This document shows positions 39,934 through 47,945 of a stretch of DNA of 64,000 nucleotides, in pieces (the stretch's first letter is position 1; each line of letters begins with the position of its first letter). The notes below the pieces were generated by a model that was given only the letters and a program-made list of their open reading frames with translations, had not been told where the DNA came from and did not search any database. Source of the DNA: Bacteroidota bacterium. GTDB taxonomy: Bacteria; Bacteroidota; Bacteroidia; AKYH767-A; OLB10. Location of the stretch: the NCBI GenBank assembly GCA_016709725.1, contig JADJMG010000005.1, positions 37,501 to 101,500 on the forward strand. Direction: 5' to 3'. The position numbers and the translations under genes were made by a program.

Positions 39934-41854
39934 TTACTCTGCTACTGCGCCGCCTTTGTAGAGTTGTTGGGAATATTTAAGAGAGGGCGATTTAATAAAT
40001 TTTCCAAGTCCTAATTTATCCCAAATAGCATCTACTCTTTCAATGGTTTTTTGATCAGAGACCAAGATGTTAGGCCAGTCGCGATGAAAATCGTCGAACT
40101 CCTTTAACTTGCGTGTACCATCAAATGCTACATGATTTACTTCGTTATCATTTTGTGATGGAAAATCAAAATGATCACGACGCGGATCGAAGTTATTGGA
40201 GAATCGCCATACTGCATCTGCAATGTCTGAGATGTCCATCGTATGCTCTAGAAAAATAAGAATCTTTACGGATGAAAACGCAACATCTGCAAAAAGCTTT
40301 TGAGCTACTTCTTTTACATGTCCCTTTTTATTCTTTTCGATGGAAACAAAAACGATGGGAACACCCAATGGAAGTAAACGCATATTCACATCCTTTAACT
40401 CTGGAAAATGTTGTACGCTTGCTGAAATAGCATCTACACTATTTTTAAGCGCAGAAATATCGATACTCACCTTCGGACTATTTGGCAACAATTCTTCCAC
40501 ATGCTTCTTGGTTGCATCCACTCCCATCTTCCCACCAAAAGCCATGGTCGTACAGGAGTGATCCAGCACGTCGGTTGGACCTTGTGAGTAAGAAATATCG
40601 CGCAAAGGATCTACGTTCTCCGAAATATATTTTGCAACTTCCCACTGGTCGTGAATATTCACATCACCATCTACAATGACTAACATTTTGGTGAACATCA
40701 TTTGTCCGGCACCCCACAGTGAGTTCATTACCTTTAATGCTTGACCCGGATAATCTTTTTTGATTTTCACTATCACCAAATTATGAAACACTCCTTCTAC
40801 GGGTAATACCATATCCACAATCTCGGGCACCATGGTCATCTTGATGGGTGCTAAGAAAATTCTTTCCGTTGCCTTTCCAATCCATGCGTCTTCTTGAGGT
40901 GGAATACCTACAATCGTACACAAATAAACAGGATTCTTTTTATGAGTAATGGCCGTAATATGAAACTTGGGATACATATCAGCCAAAGAATAATAGCCTG
41001 TATGATCACCAAAAAGGTCCTTCTAAGATGTAATCTTCATTGGGATCGAGGTAACCTTCAATTACAAAATCCACATCGGCAGGAACATGCATATCGATAC
41101 TGATGCATTTCACTAATTCCACTTTCTTCTTTCTTAGAAAGCCAGCCAGCATAAATTCATCCACACCATCGGGTAGTGGCGCAGTTGCAGAATACGTATA
41201 AGCAGGATCACCGCCGATGGTAACGGCGACGGGCATACGCAAACCAAGTTTTTTGTATTCGTTAAAATGTCGGGCTGAAACTTTATGACGATGCCAATGC
41301 ATGGCCGTCATCTTGGGTTCAAAAACTTGCATGCGATACAATCCAACATTCCGAATTTGGGTGAGCGGATCGCGCGTTTGAATCACGGGTAGAGTAACAA
41401 ACGGACCGCCATCTTCCGGCCAACAAGTGAGCACTGGCAATTTTGTAATATCAGGATCCTTCATCACTACTTCTTGACACGCACCACGTCCACTCATTTC
41501 TTTTGGCATCCACGAAGCGATCTCTCCGAGTTGGGGAAGCATCTTCAGCTTATCCATCATTGAATTTTTAGGACCGGTTAACATCTTAAAAAGACCTTCA
41601 ATTTCCTTGGCTACATCATCTAGCTTATCCACACCGAGTGCCATGGCCATACGCTTTTCCGTTCCCATGGAATTTATGAGCACTGGAAAATCATAACCTG
41701 TATTCTCAAACAACAAGGCCGGACCATATTCCTTAGAAATGCGATCTGTAATTTCTGTAATTTCCAACTTGGGATCCACATACTCTTTGATGCGAACCAG
41801 CTCACCTGCTTCTTCGAGAACTTGAATAAAATGATTTAAATTTTTATAAGCCAT
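39934..41854 (-). CDS. UbiD-family decarboxylase, one frameshift
   Basis: About 639 residues when repaired. Family features: MAYKNLNHFIQVLEEAGELV at the N-terminus, KLPVLTCWPEDGGPFVTLP, RNVGLYRMQV, MHWHRHK (prenylated-FMN/metal region) and, across the break, EGPFGDHTGYYSLADMYP. The break is one extra T on the minus strand (A5 at 41011-41015 should be A4); pieces are 41006-41854 and 39934-40986. UbiD enzymes decarboxylate aromatic or alpha,beta-unsaturated acids with prenylated FMN. With mqnD 1.6 kb away, this could be the decarboxylase of the futalosine pathway (MqnL-type); that is inference. Confidence 0.9.
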
Positions 41855-41905
41855 AACAACGATCTACTAGTAACAAACAATCCGCTAATCGAATTGTTTT
41901 AATTC

Positions 41906-42799
41906 TTATAAAGAAACATATTCAAAACGATTGGAGAGATGTGTATCCCTACCTGAGCGAGTAAGATCAGTTTCATAAATAGTTTCTTCTGCAATGCGTC
42001 CGTCATCGTCGTACGTTAAGCGGGTACGAGAAATTACAAAATCATTTTGGTCGGAAAGAGATTCTTCAATCACACGACCTTGTTCATCATACTCAAAAGA
42101 AGTAATTCTTACATTAGAACTTTTAGCAATTTTGCGTACAATTCTGCCTTGAGCATCATACTCTGTAAGCAACTGTGAAATCATTTTACCAGCTTCATTA
42201 AAACGAGAAACATACGTTTCTCGATCTTCCTCGTCATAATCGATCTCTACATACGCAGACAATTGATCGTTCTCATCAAAATCCTCTTCCTTGATCAAAT
42301 TCGATTTCTCATCGTATGAAAAACGATAACATTTATTTCCTTCTACGGGAGATGTAATTCTTCGAACCATCAACTTCGATTGATCATCGTATTCCAAATC
42401 TTCTTCTGCTTCAAATTCACCATCGGCATCATAACGCATAATTTTCACAACTTGCGCATTCGTTCCGTAAACATACTCAGTCTTCTCCCCTTCATCGTCG
42501 CCATAATATTTTACAATTAGAGTTGGATTTCCATCTGCATTGCGGGAAGTCACAAACCTTTCTGAGATTCCATCTTCAGGAATTTCGAGAAGATGATTCA
42601 AAAGTCGACCTTGCTCATCGTAAGTAAACGAATGCACTTCTTCGATTTCACCATCCATGTTATACTTTTTCTCCAGGACTAATAAATTCTTATCGTTGTA
42701 CTCCTCCTCTTGAGTCAGCACTTCAGGAATTGCGTCTTGTTCGGTGACACTACGCAACAAAGATTTAATGGGAGTTGAATATTTTCTTATCGCTTTCAT
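41906..42799 (-). CDS. Acidic YD-repeat protein without signal peptide
   Basis: A 297-residue protein made of about eleven ~21-residue YD-type repeats (FTYDEQGRLL, FSYDEKSNLIKE, FEYDEQGRVIEE, LTYDDDGRIAEE). The repeats resemble Rhs/YD repeats, but the protein is short, strongly acidic and has no signal peptide, no Rhs core motif and no toxin tip. It is therefore probably a cytoplasmic beta-solenoid-like protein and not a polymorphic toxin. Function unknown. It lies 51 bp upstream of the UbiD-family gene on the same strand, so the two may be co-transcribed. Confidence 0.75.
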   Translation of the reverse strand: MKAIRKYSTPIKSLLRSVTEQDAIPEVLTQEEEYNDKNLLVLEKKYNMDGEIEEVHSFTYDEQGRLLNHLLEIPEDGISERFVTSRNADGNPTLIVKYYGDDEGEKTEYVYGTNAQVVKIMRYDADGEFEAEEDLEYDDQSKLMVRRITSPVEGNKCYRFSYDEKSNLIKEEDFDENDQLSAYVEIDYDEEDRETYVSRFNEAGKMISQLLTEYDAQGRIVRKIAKSSNVRITSFEYDEQGRVIEESLSDQNDFVISRTRLTYDDDGRIAEETIYETDLTRSGRDTHLSNRFEYVSL

Positions 42800-43032
42800 G
42801 GGCTGAATTCTTTTCAGATTTTTTACTTGTTTTCAAAGGTAAAATTTGCGGATTAGCTTTTCTAGTTTTCGAAAGAATATATCCATCAATAGCGAGCATG
42901 GAAAAAGCACCACCCACTTCACGTATTCACTTGAATCACATAAAGATGCTTATGGTTAAACTAATAGTCACCATCGCAATGGCTAAGATTTTTGTATTCA
43001 ACCGCATTCCCTTTCCTCTTTTCCAATCCATG

Positions 43033-43092
43033 ACGCAGGACTTAAAATCCTGTGGCCTTACAGCTGTACGGGTTCGACCCCCGTCCCGGGTA
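43033..43092 (+). pseudogene. Truncated tRNA-Leu (UAA), 3' two-thirds only
   Basis: An intact anticodon arm (CAGGA, loop CTTAAAA, TCCTG; anticodon TAA at 43043-43045), a leucine-type long variable arm, a T arm (ACGGG, TTCGACC, CCCGT) and the 3' acceptor strand CCCGGGT are present. The matching 5' acceptor strand ACCCGGG and most of the D arm are absent: upstream of GACGCAGG the sequence is unrelated. It cannot fold into a tRNA. The 3' portion of a tRNA gene is what integrative elements leave as attachment sites, but no integrase gene is in the window. The stretch from 42800 to 43030 shows nothing else. Confidence 0.75.
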
Positions 43093-43093
43093 C

Positions 43094-43141
43094 AAAACAG
43101 AGCGAGGAACAGAGCGAGAGCGGTGTTCCTCGCTCTGTTTT
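43094..43141 (+). terminator. Perfect 17-bp inverted repeat, terminator-like
   Basis: AAAACAGAGCGAGGAAC (43094-43110) is perfectly repeated inverted at 43125-43141 with a 14-nt loop. The arms end in A and T runs, so it could terminate in both directions. The loop word AGCGAGAGCGGTGTTCCTC recurs at about 43223-43240, and a CCCGATAGCTATCGGG palindrome follows (43148-43163). It sits one base after the tRNA-Leu remnant. Confidence 0.65.
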
Positions 43142-43356
43142 ACTTCTCCCGATAGCTATCGGGACTCACACTCGCTCTAAAGTCTCTATTCGAGTTATTT
43201 TTTTAACGAGTCTATAAATCAATAGCGAGAGCGGTGTTCCTCTTTTTTTACTTTTTCACTTTTCCACATGATTTTTTGCTACATTTTTTGATCTAACTCA
43301 AAATTCATGTACCACAAAAAACTATTCTACGAATCAAAACGTATTTAAATAAAAAT

Positions 43357-43375
43357 AGCCTCCGATCTGGAGGCT
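43357..43375 (-). terminator. Rho-independent terminator after tRNA-Gly
   Basis: AGCCTCC/GGAGGCT stem with a 5-nt loop, followed on the minus strand by TATTTTTATTT. It lies 8 bp beyond the CCA end of the tRNA-Gly gene. Confidence 0.75.
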
Positions 43376-43383
43376 TATTCTTT

Positions 43384-43459
<76 letters not shown>

Positions 43460-43556
43460 TTATAATTCCTTTGTTAAACTACTTGAACGAAATTCCACAA
43501 GGAAGTTTCACAAGGGGATGCAAAAATAAGCTTTAATTCGGGTAGAAATCAAATGA

Positions 43557-46181
43557 TCAGGCATTTAATTTCACTTTCTCTCTCGAAATCAGCTTTTTAA
43601 TTTCACTAAGCTTCATTAATGCCTCTACCGGAGTGAGCGTATTGATGTCAGTTTTGAGGATTTCGTCCCGGATTTGCTCCAGAACGGGATCATCGAGTTG
43701 GAAAAAGCTTAGCTGCAATTCGTCCTTTTGTTGCTCATGGGCCGCCACTTTAATTAATTCGCTATGACTATGCGTTGCCTCCAAGGTTTCGAGCATTTGC
43801 TGGGCTCGTTTGAGCACTTGTGCTGGCATCCCCGCCATTTTAGCGACATGGATTCCAAAACTATGCTCGCTACCACCAGGCACCAACTTCCTTAAAAACA
43901 AAATTTGATTTCCACTTTCACGAATAGCAACATTGTAATTTTTAATGCGCGGAAATTCAGAAGCCATTTCATTTAACTCGTGGTAGTGAGTTGCAAATAA
44001 TGTTTTAGCTCGCGATTGCGGGTGCTCATGCAAGAACTCCGCAATGGCCCAAGCGATGGAAATACCATCATAAGTACTTGTTCCACGTCCAATTTCATCC
44101 AAAAGAACCAAACTTCGATTTGAAATATTATGCAAAATACTTGACGTTTCATTCATCTCCACCATGAAAGTTGATTCCCCTTGCGATAAATTATCGGAAG
44201 CTCCAACACGAGTGAATATTTTATCGACTATACCAATTTCTGCCTTTTGTGCAGGAACAAAACAACCCGACTGAGCCATCATAACGATTAACGCGGTTTG
44301 ACGCAATACGGCTGATTTACCAGACATATTCGGACCTGTAATCATGATGATCTGTTGTTTTTCATTGTCGAGAAAAACATCATTGGGAATATATTTTTCT
44401 CCTAATGGTAATTGCTGTTCCAAAACAGGATGTCGACCGCCTTCTATTTTCAAACTCAACGAATCGTTCATAGAAGGCTTCACATAGCCATTTTTATTTG
44501 CTACCGTTGCATAACTACACAAACAATCGAGGCGTGCTAATTCACCTGCATTTTGCTGCAGGGCGGGAATATAATCGAGAAGAAATTCCAGCAACTCTGC
44601 ATACAATTTTTCTTCGATGGTTTGCATCTTCCCTTCCGCACCTAAAATTTTCTCCTCGTAAATTTTTAATTCTTCGGTGATGTAGCGTTCGGCATTCGTT
44701 AAAGTTTGTTTCCGTGTCCATTCGGTGGGAACTTTACTTTTATGCGAATTACTTACTTCAATATAATATCCAAAAACGTTATTGAATGCAATTTTTAAGT
44801 TTGTGATTCCCGTTTTCTCAATCTCTCGACGTTGAATTCCGAGCAAATAATCTTTTCCTTCAAAAGCTAATTTCTTAAGTTCATCGAGCTCGGCATGATA
44901 ACCAGTTTTAAAAGTTCCACCCTTGGTGAGAACCGCAGGTGCTTCTTCCGATAATGCTTTTTCAAGATGTGAGATTAACTCATTACAGGGTTGGAGTCGA
45001 TCGGCAATGGCTAAAAATCCTTTTTGCTTAGCACCTTTTAATTGTTCTTTGATAGGTTCGATGAGCAACAAAGATTTTTTCAATTGCAGCGCTTCGCGAG
45101 GACCTAATTTTCGAATCGCTATACGAGAAGCTAAGCGTTCGAGATCGCCTATGCTTTTTAATAAGGATTGAATCCCATCTAACAAATCAGAGTTTTTCGT
45201 TAACTCCTCAACGTTATCATGTCGCTCATTAATTGCTACAAGTTCTTTCAACGGAAGAAGTAACCATCTTCGCATCATGCGACCGCCCATTGGGGAAACG
45301 GTTTGATCCAGCACATCCAACAAGGTTCGTGCATTTTCATGCGGAGAATTTACTAACTCCAAATTGCGAATGGTAAAGCGATCAAGCCACACGTATCGAT
45401 CTTCTTCTAATCTGGAAATGGCAGCGATATGCACCAATGCCTCTTGACGGGTTTGCTGTAAATAATACAAAGCAGCACCGGCAGCAATAATTCCGTTTTG
45501 CATTTCATCCACACCAAAACCTTTTAACGAAGTAGTTTGAAAATGCTTTGCTAATGTTTCCTTTGCAAACAAGGTTTGAAACGCCCAATCATCTAAAGTA
45601 AATGTGTAGAAACGATTTCCATATTTCTTCTCAAAAGATTCTTTTTCTTGACGAGAAACTAAAACTTCACTCGGTTGAAAAGTTTGCAATAGTTTATCGA
45701 TATAATCTAATCGACCTTCTGCCAGAAAAAATTCACCCGTACTTGCATCAATAAAGGCTAGACCAAGTTGCCCATCCGATTTAGAAGAATAATACGCTGC
45801 TAAAAAATTATTCGATTTATGTTCCAAAATTTTATCGCTAAACGTTACTCCGGGAGTAACCAATTCAGTGACGCCACGCTTTACAATTTTCTTTGTTGTT
45901 TTTGGATCCTCTAGCTGATCACAAATGGCAACACGCATTCCAGCGCGTACTAATTTTGGCAAATAAGTTTCGAGTGAATGATGAGGAAAACCTGCAAGCT
46001 CCATATCTGCAGCAGCACCATTACTTCTTTTAGTAAGTACAATACCTAATGCTTTAGAGGCTCGAATGGCATCTTGACCAAAGGTTTCGTAAAAATCGCC
46101 AACACGAAAAAGCAAGAGGGCATCCGGGTATTTCGCCTTGATCCCATTGTATTGTTGCATGAGGGGTGTATCTTCTTTCAC
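43557..46181 (-). CDS. mutS: DNA mismatch repair protein MutS
   Basis: About 874 residues, normal MutS length. The mismatch-binding motif LLFRVGDFYETFG is at about residues 21-33. Connector and lever domains follow, then the ATPase with Walker A TGPNMSGKSAVLRQ, STFMVEMNE, LVLLDEIGRGTSTYDG and the FATHYHEL switch. I place the start at GTG 46181 (KEDTPLMQQY); a TTG at 46223 in the same frame would add 14 residues and overlap the divergent methyltransferase start. No ATG fits. The protein recognises mispairs and recruits MutL. Confidence 0.95.
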   Translation of the reverse strand: MKEDTPLMQQYNGIKAKYPDALLLFRVGDFYETFGQDAIRASKALGIVLTKRSNGAAADMELAGFPHHSLETYLPKLVRAGMRVAICDQLEDPKTTKKIVKRGVTELVTPGVTFSDKILEHKSNNFLAAYYSSKSDGQLGLAFIDASTGEFFLAEGRLDYIDKLLQTFQPSEVLVSRQEKESFEKKYGNRFYTFTLDDWAFQTLFAKETLAKHFQTTSLKGFGVDEMQNGIIAAGAALYYLQQTRQEALVHIAAISRLEEDRYVWLDRFTIRNLELVNSPHENARTLLDVLDQTVSPMGGRMMRRWLLLPLKELVAINERHDNVEELTKNSDLLDGIQSLLKSIGDLERLASRIAIRKLGPREALQLKKSLLLIEPIKEQLKGAKQKGFLAIADRLQPCNELISHLEKALSEEAPAVLTKGGTFKTGYHAELDELKKLAFEGKDYLLGIQRREIEKTGITNLKIAFNNVFGYYIEVSNSHKSKVPTEWTRKQTLTNAERYITEELKIYEEKILGAEGKMQTIEEKLYAELLEFLLDYIPALQQNAGELARLDCLCSYATVANKNGYVKPSMNDSLSLKIEGGRHPVLEQQLPLGEKYIPNDVFLDNEKQQIIMITGPNMSGKSAVLRQTALIVMMAQSGCFVPAQKAEIGIVDKIFTRVGASDNLSQGESTFMVEMNETSSILHNISNRSLVLLDEIGRGTSTYDGISIAWAIAEFLHEHPQSRAKTLFATHYHELNEMASEFPRIKNYNVAIRESGNQILFLRKLVPGGSEHSFGIHVAKMAGMPAQVLKRAQQMLETLEATHSHSELIKVAAHEQQKDELQLSFFQLDDPVLEQIRDEILKTDINTLTPVEALMKLSEIKKLISREKVKLNA

Positions 46182-46217
46182 TTCGATGTTTAACTTTGTG
46201 CTAAGATATCCATTCGC

Positions 46218-46745
46218 GTGCAAAAGCTAAAGAACGAAGAACTTGGTCGACCCGACCTCATTGCTTATCAACAGATAAAGAAATTACCAATTATCATCGT
46301 ATTGGATAATGTACGCAGCGCCTTAAATGTTGGTTCTGTTTTCAGGAGTTCCGATGCTTTCCGTGTAGAGAAAATTATACTCTGTGGAATTACTGCTCAA
46401 CCTCCTCATAAAGAGGTTCTGAAGACAGCAATTGGAGCTACTGAGTCGGTGCAATGGGAATATTTTGAAGATACAAAAGAAGCAGTTAAACAACTCAAAA
46501 GCGAGCAGGTGATGGTCTATGCTATTGAACAGGCTAGTAACAGTATTGATTTAAGAGAATTTATTCCTGCCGAGCGTACAGCAGTCATTTTTGGGCATGA
46601 GATGGATGGGGTGGCTCAAGACGTAATTAACCTTTGCGATGGGTGTATTGAGATCCATCAAGAAGGGACCAAGCATAGTTTAAACGTATCTGTTTGTGCT
46701 GGAATCATTTGCTGGGAGCTACATAAAAAAATGACATCTTTGTAA
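46218..46745 (+). CDS. TrmH/SpoU-family RNA 2'-O-methyltransferase
   Basis: A 175-residue SPOUT-fold enzyme. Motif 1 is LDNVRSALNVGSVFRSSDAF, motif 2 VIFGHEMDGV and motif 3 HQEGTKHSLNVSVCAGI, which form the knotted SAM site. The likely start is GTG 46218, with no ATG available; the start region lies head to head with mutS. The RNA target is unknown. It ends 1 bp before ruvC, so the two are coupled. Confidence 0.9.
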   Translation: MQKLKNEELGRPDLIAYQQIKKLPIIIVLDNVRSALNVGSVFRSSDAFRVEKIILCGITAQPPHKEVLKTAIGATESVQWEYFEDTKEAVKQLKSEQVMVYAIEQASNSIDLREFIPAERTAVIFGHEMDGVAQDVINLCDGCIEIHQEGTKHSLNVSVCAGIICWELHKKMTSL

Positions 46746-46746
46746 A

Positions 46747-47349
46747 TTGAAAAATTCGAAAGAGTGCATCATTTTAGGAATTGATCCGGGTACGGTTGCC
46801 ATGGGTTATGGAATTATTTCAGTGAAAGGAAATCAGATCCAACTCATCTCAGCAGGGGTTTTGCATCTCAACAAAAAAGATGATCATTTTATTCGACTTA
46901 AGGAGATTTTTGAAACGGTATCTCAACTCATCGACACCCATCATCCTGATGAATTTGCGATTGAAGAACCTTTCTTTGGAAAAAATGTTCAATCGATGTT
47001 AAAGTTAGGAAGAGCGCAAGGGATGGCCATTGCGGCGGCGCTCTCTAGAAAACTTCCAGTATTTGGCTATTCTCCCCGACTCATCAAACAATCGATTACG
47101 GGAAAAGGAAGTTCATCGAAAGAACAAGTTTCCATCATGCTGCAACGAATCTTGAAATTCGAAGAGCAACCTAAATTATTAGATGCTACAGACGCGCTAG
47201 GTGTTGCCCTTTGTCATCATTTCCAAACCGGAAAAAAGATGATAGTCAGCGATTCAAGTATTAAAAATTCGAGTCCTGTTAAAAAAGGCAAGGGAAATTA
47301 TTCAGGATGGGATGCGTTTGTGAGTGATAATCCGGAAAGAACGAAATAG
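46747..47349 (+). CDS. ruvC: Crossover junction endodeoxyribonuclease RuvC
   Basis: A 200-residue resolvase, slightly longer than usual because of a ~35-residue basic C-terminal tail. Acidic catalytic residues are seen in ILGIDPGTVAMGYG, FAIEEPFFGKN and the C-terminal LDATDALGVALCH. It cuts Holliday junctions, normally with RuvAB. It starts with TTG at 46747, one base after the stop of the methyltransferase gene. The adjacency to mutS places two DNA-repair genes back to back. Confidence 0.94.
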   Translation: MKNSKECIILGIDPGTVAMGYGIISVKGNQIQLISAGVLHLNKKDDHFIRLKEIFETVSQLIDTHHPDEFAIEEPFFGKNVQSMLKLGRAQGMAIAAALSRKLPVFGYSPRLIKQSITGKGSSSKEQVSIMLQRILKFEEQPKLLDATDALGVALCHHFQTGKKMIVSDSSIKNSSPVKKGKGNYSGWDAFVSDNPERTK

Positions 47350-47460
47350 ATGGGAGATGGGAGATGGGAGAGTGGGGAATAAATAAAGAGGACTTGGCGA
47401 CCGCTGCTTAACCGTTGCTTCGTTGCGTTTAAAAAAAGTTATAATGGAAGTATGATTCTT

Positions 47461-47853
47461 TTACAAAGTTGCTCTAATTTTTTCTGCTGTTATTTTTAAT
47501 TGCTCTTGAGACACTGTCATTTTGGGTTGTGAAAAATTGATATCCCCTACTCTATTTAACGGCACAAGATGAATATGCGCATGCGGCACTTCCAATCCTA
47601 TAACGGCGATGCCTATCCGCTTGCAAGGAATTGCTTTTTCAATGGCTGGAGCTATCGATTGCGCAAAGGCCCAAAGATCCCTAAATTCGGACGGAGGCAT
47701 ATCAAAAATATAATCAACCTCCTTTTTAGGAACTACTAAAACATGACCTTCCACTAAGGGCATCACATCTAAAAAAGCAAGAAAGTTTTCATTCTCTGCA
47801 ATTTTATGAGATGGAATTTCGCCAGCAATTATTTTTGAGAAGATGGAAGCCAT
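47461..47853 (-). CDS. HIT-family nucleotide hydrolase
   Basis: A 130-residue histidine-triad protein. The HIT motif VPHAHIHLVPL is near the C-terminus, and ASIFSKIIAGEIPSHKI and EGHVLVVPKKEVDYIFD are typical of the Hint/PKCI branch. I start at MASIFSKI; the longer frame adds a non-homologous leader. These enzymes hydrolyse AMP-lysine-type or dinucleoside substrates. It lies upstream of nothing obvious on its strand. Confidence 0.92.
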   Translation of the reverse strand: MASIFSKIIAGEIPSHKIAENENFLAFLDVMPLVEGHVLVVPKKEVDYIFDMPPSEFRDLWAFAQSIAPAIEKAIPCKRIGIAVIGLEVPHAHIHLVPLNRVGDINFSQPKMTVSQEQLKITAEKIRATL

Positions 47854-47910
47854 GATGATAATAATTTTGGTTAAAGTTAATAAATCTTCTCGAAAAGAAA
47901 CCAATCTTTA

Positions 47911-47937
47911 CGCTGCCTGCGACAAGCTCAGGCAGCG
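47911..47937 (-). repeat. Palindrome with CTGAGCTTGTCG core
   Basis: CGCTGCCTG/CAGGCAGCG stem (9 bp) with a 9-nt loop; the minus strand reads CCTGAGCTTGTCG, a word common in dispersed palindromes of Bacteroidota. It lies just after the stop of the 1297-residue gene, where it may help end transcription, though no T run follows. Confidence 0.5.
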
Positions 47938-47945
47938 CAGACGGT

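Noticed and set aside
41906..42799. Rhs/YD polymorphic toxin
   Set aside because: No signal peptide, no Rhs core, no C-terminal toxin and no immunity gene.
43033..43092. Functional tRNA-Leu gene
   Set aside because: The 5' acceptor strand and D arm cannot be found upstream, so no cloverleaf can form.
42775..43155. 126-residue plus-strand frame
   Set aside because: It runs through the tRNA-Leu remnant and the inverted repeat and overlaps the YD-protein start; composition is not protein-like.
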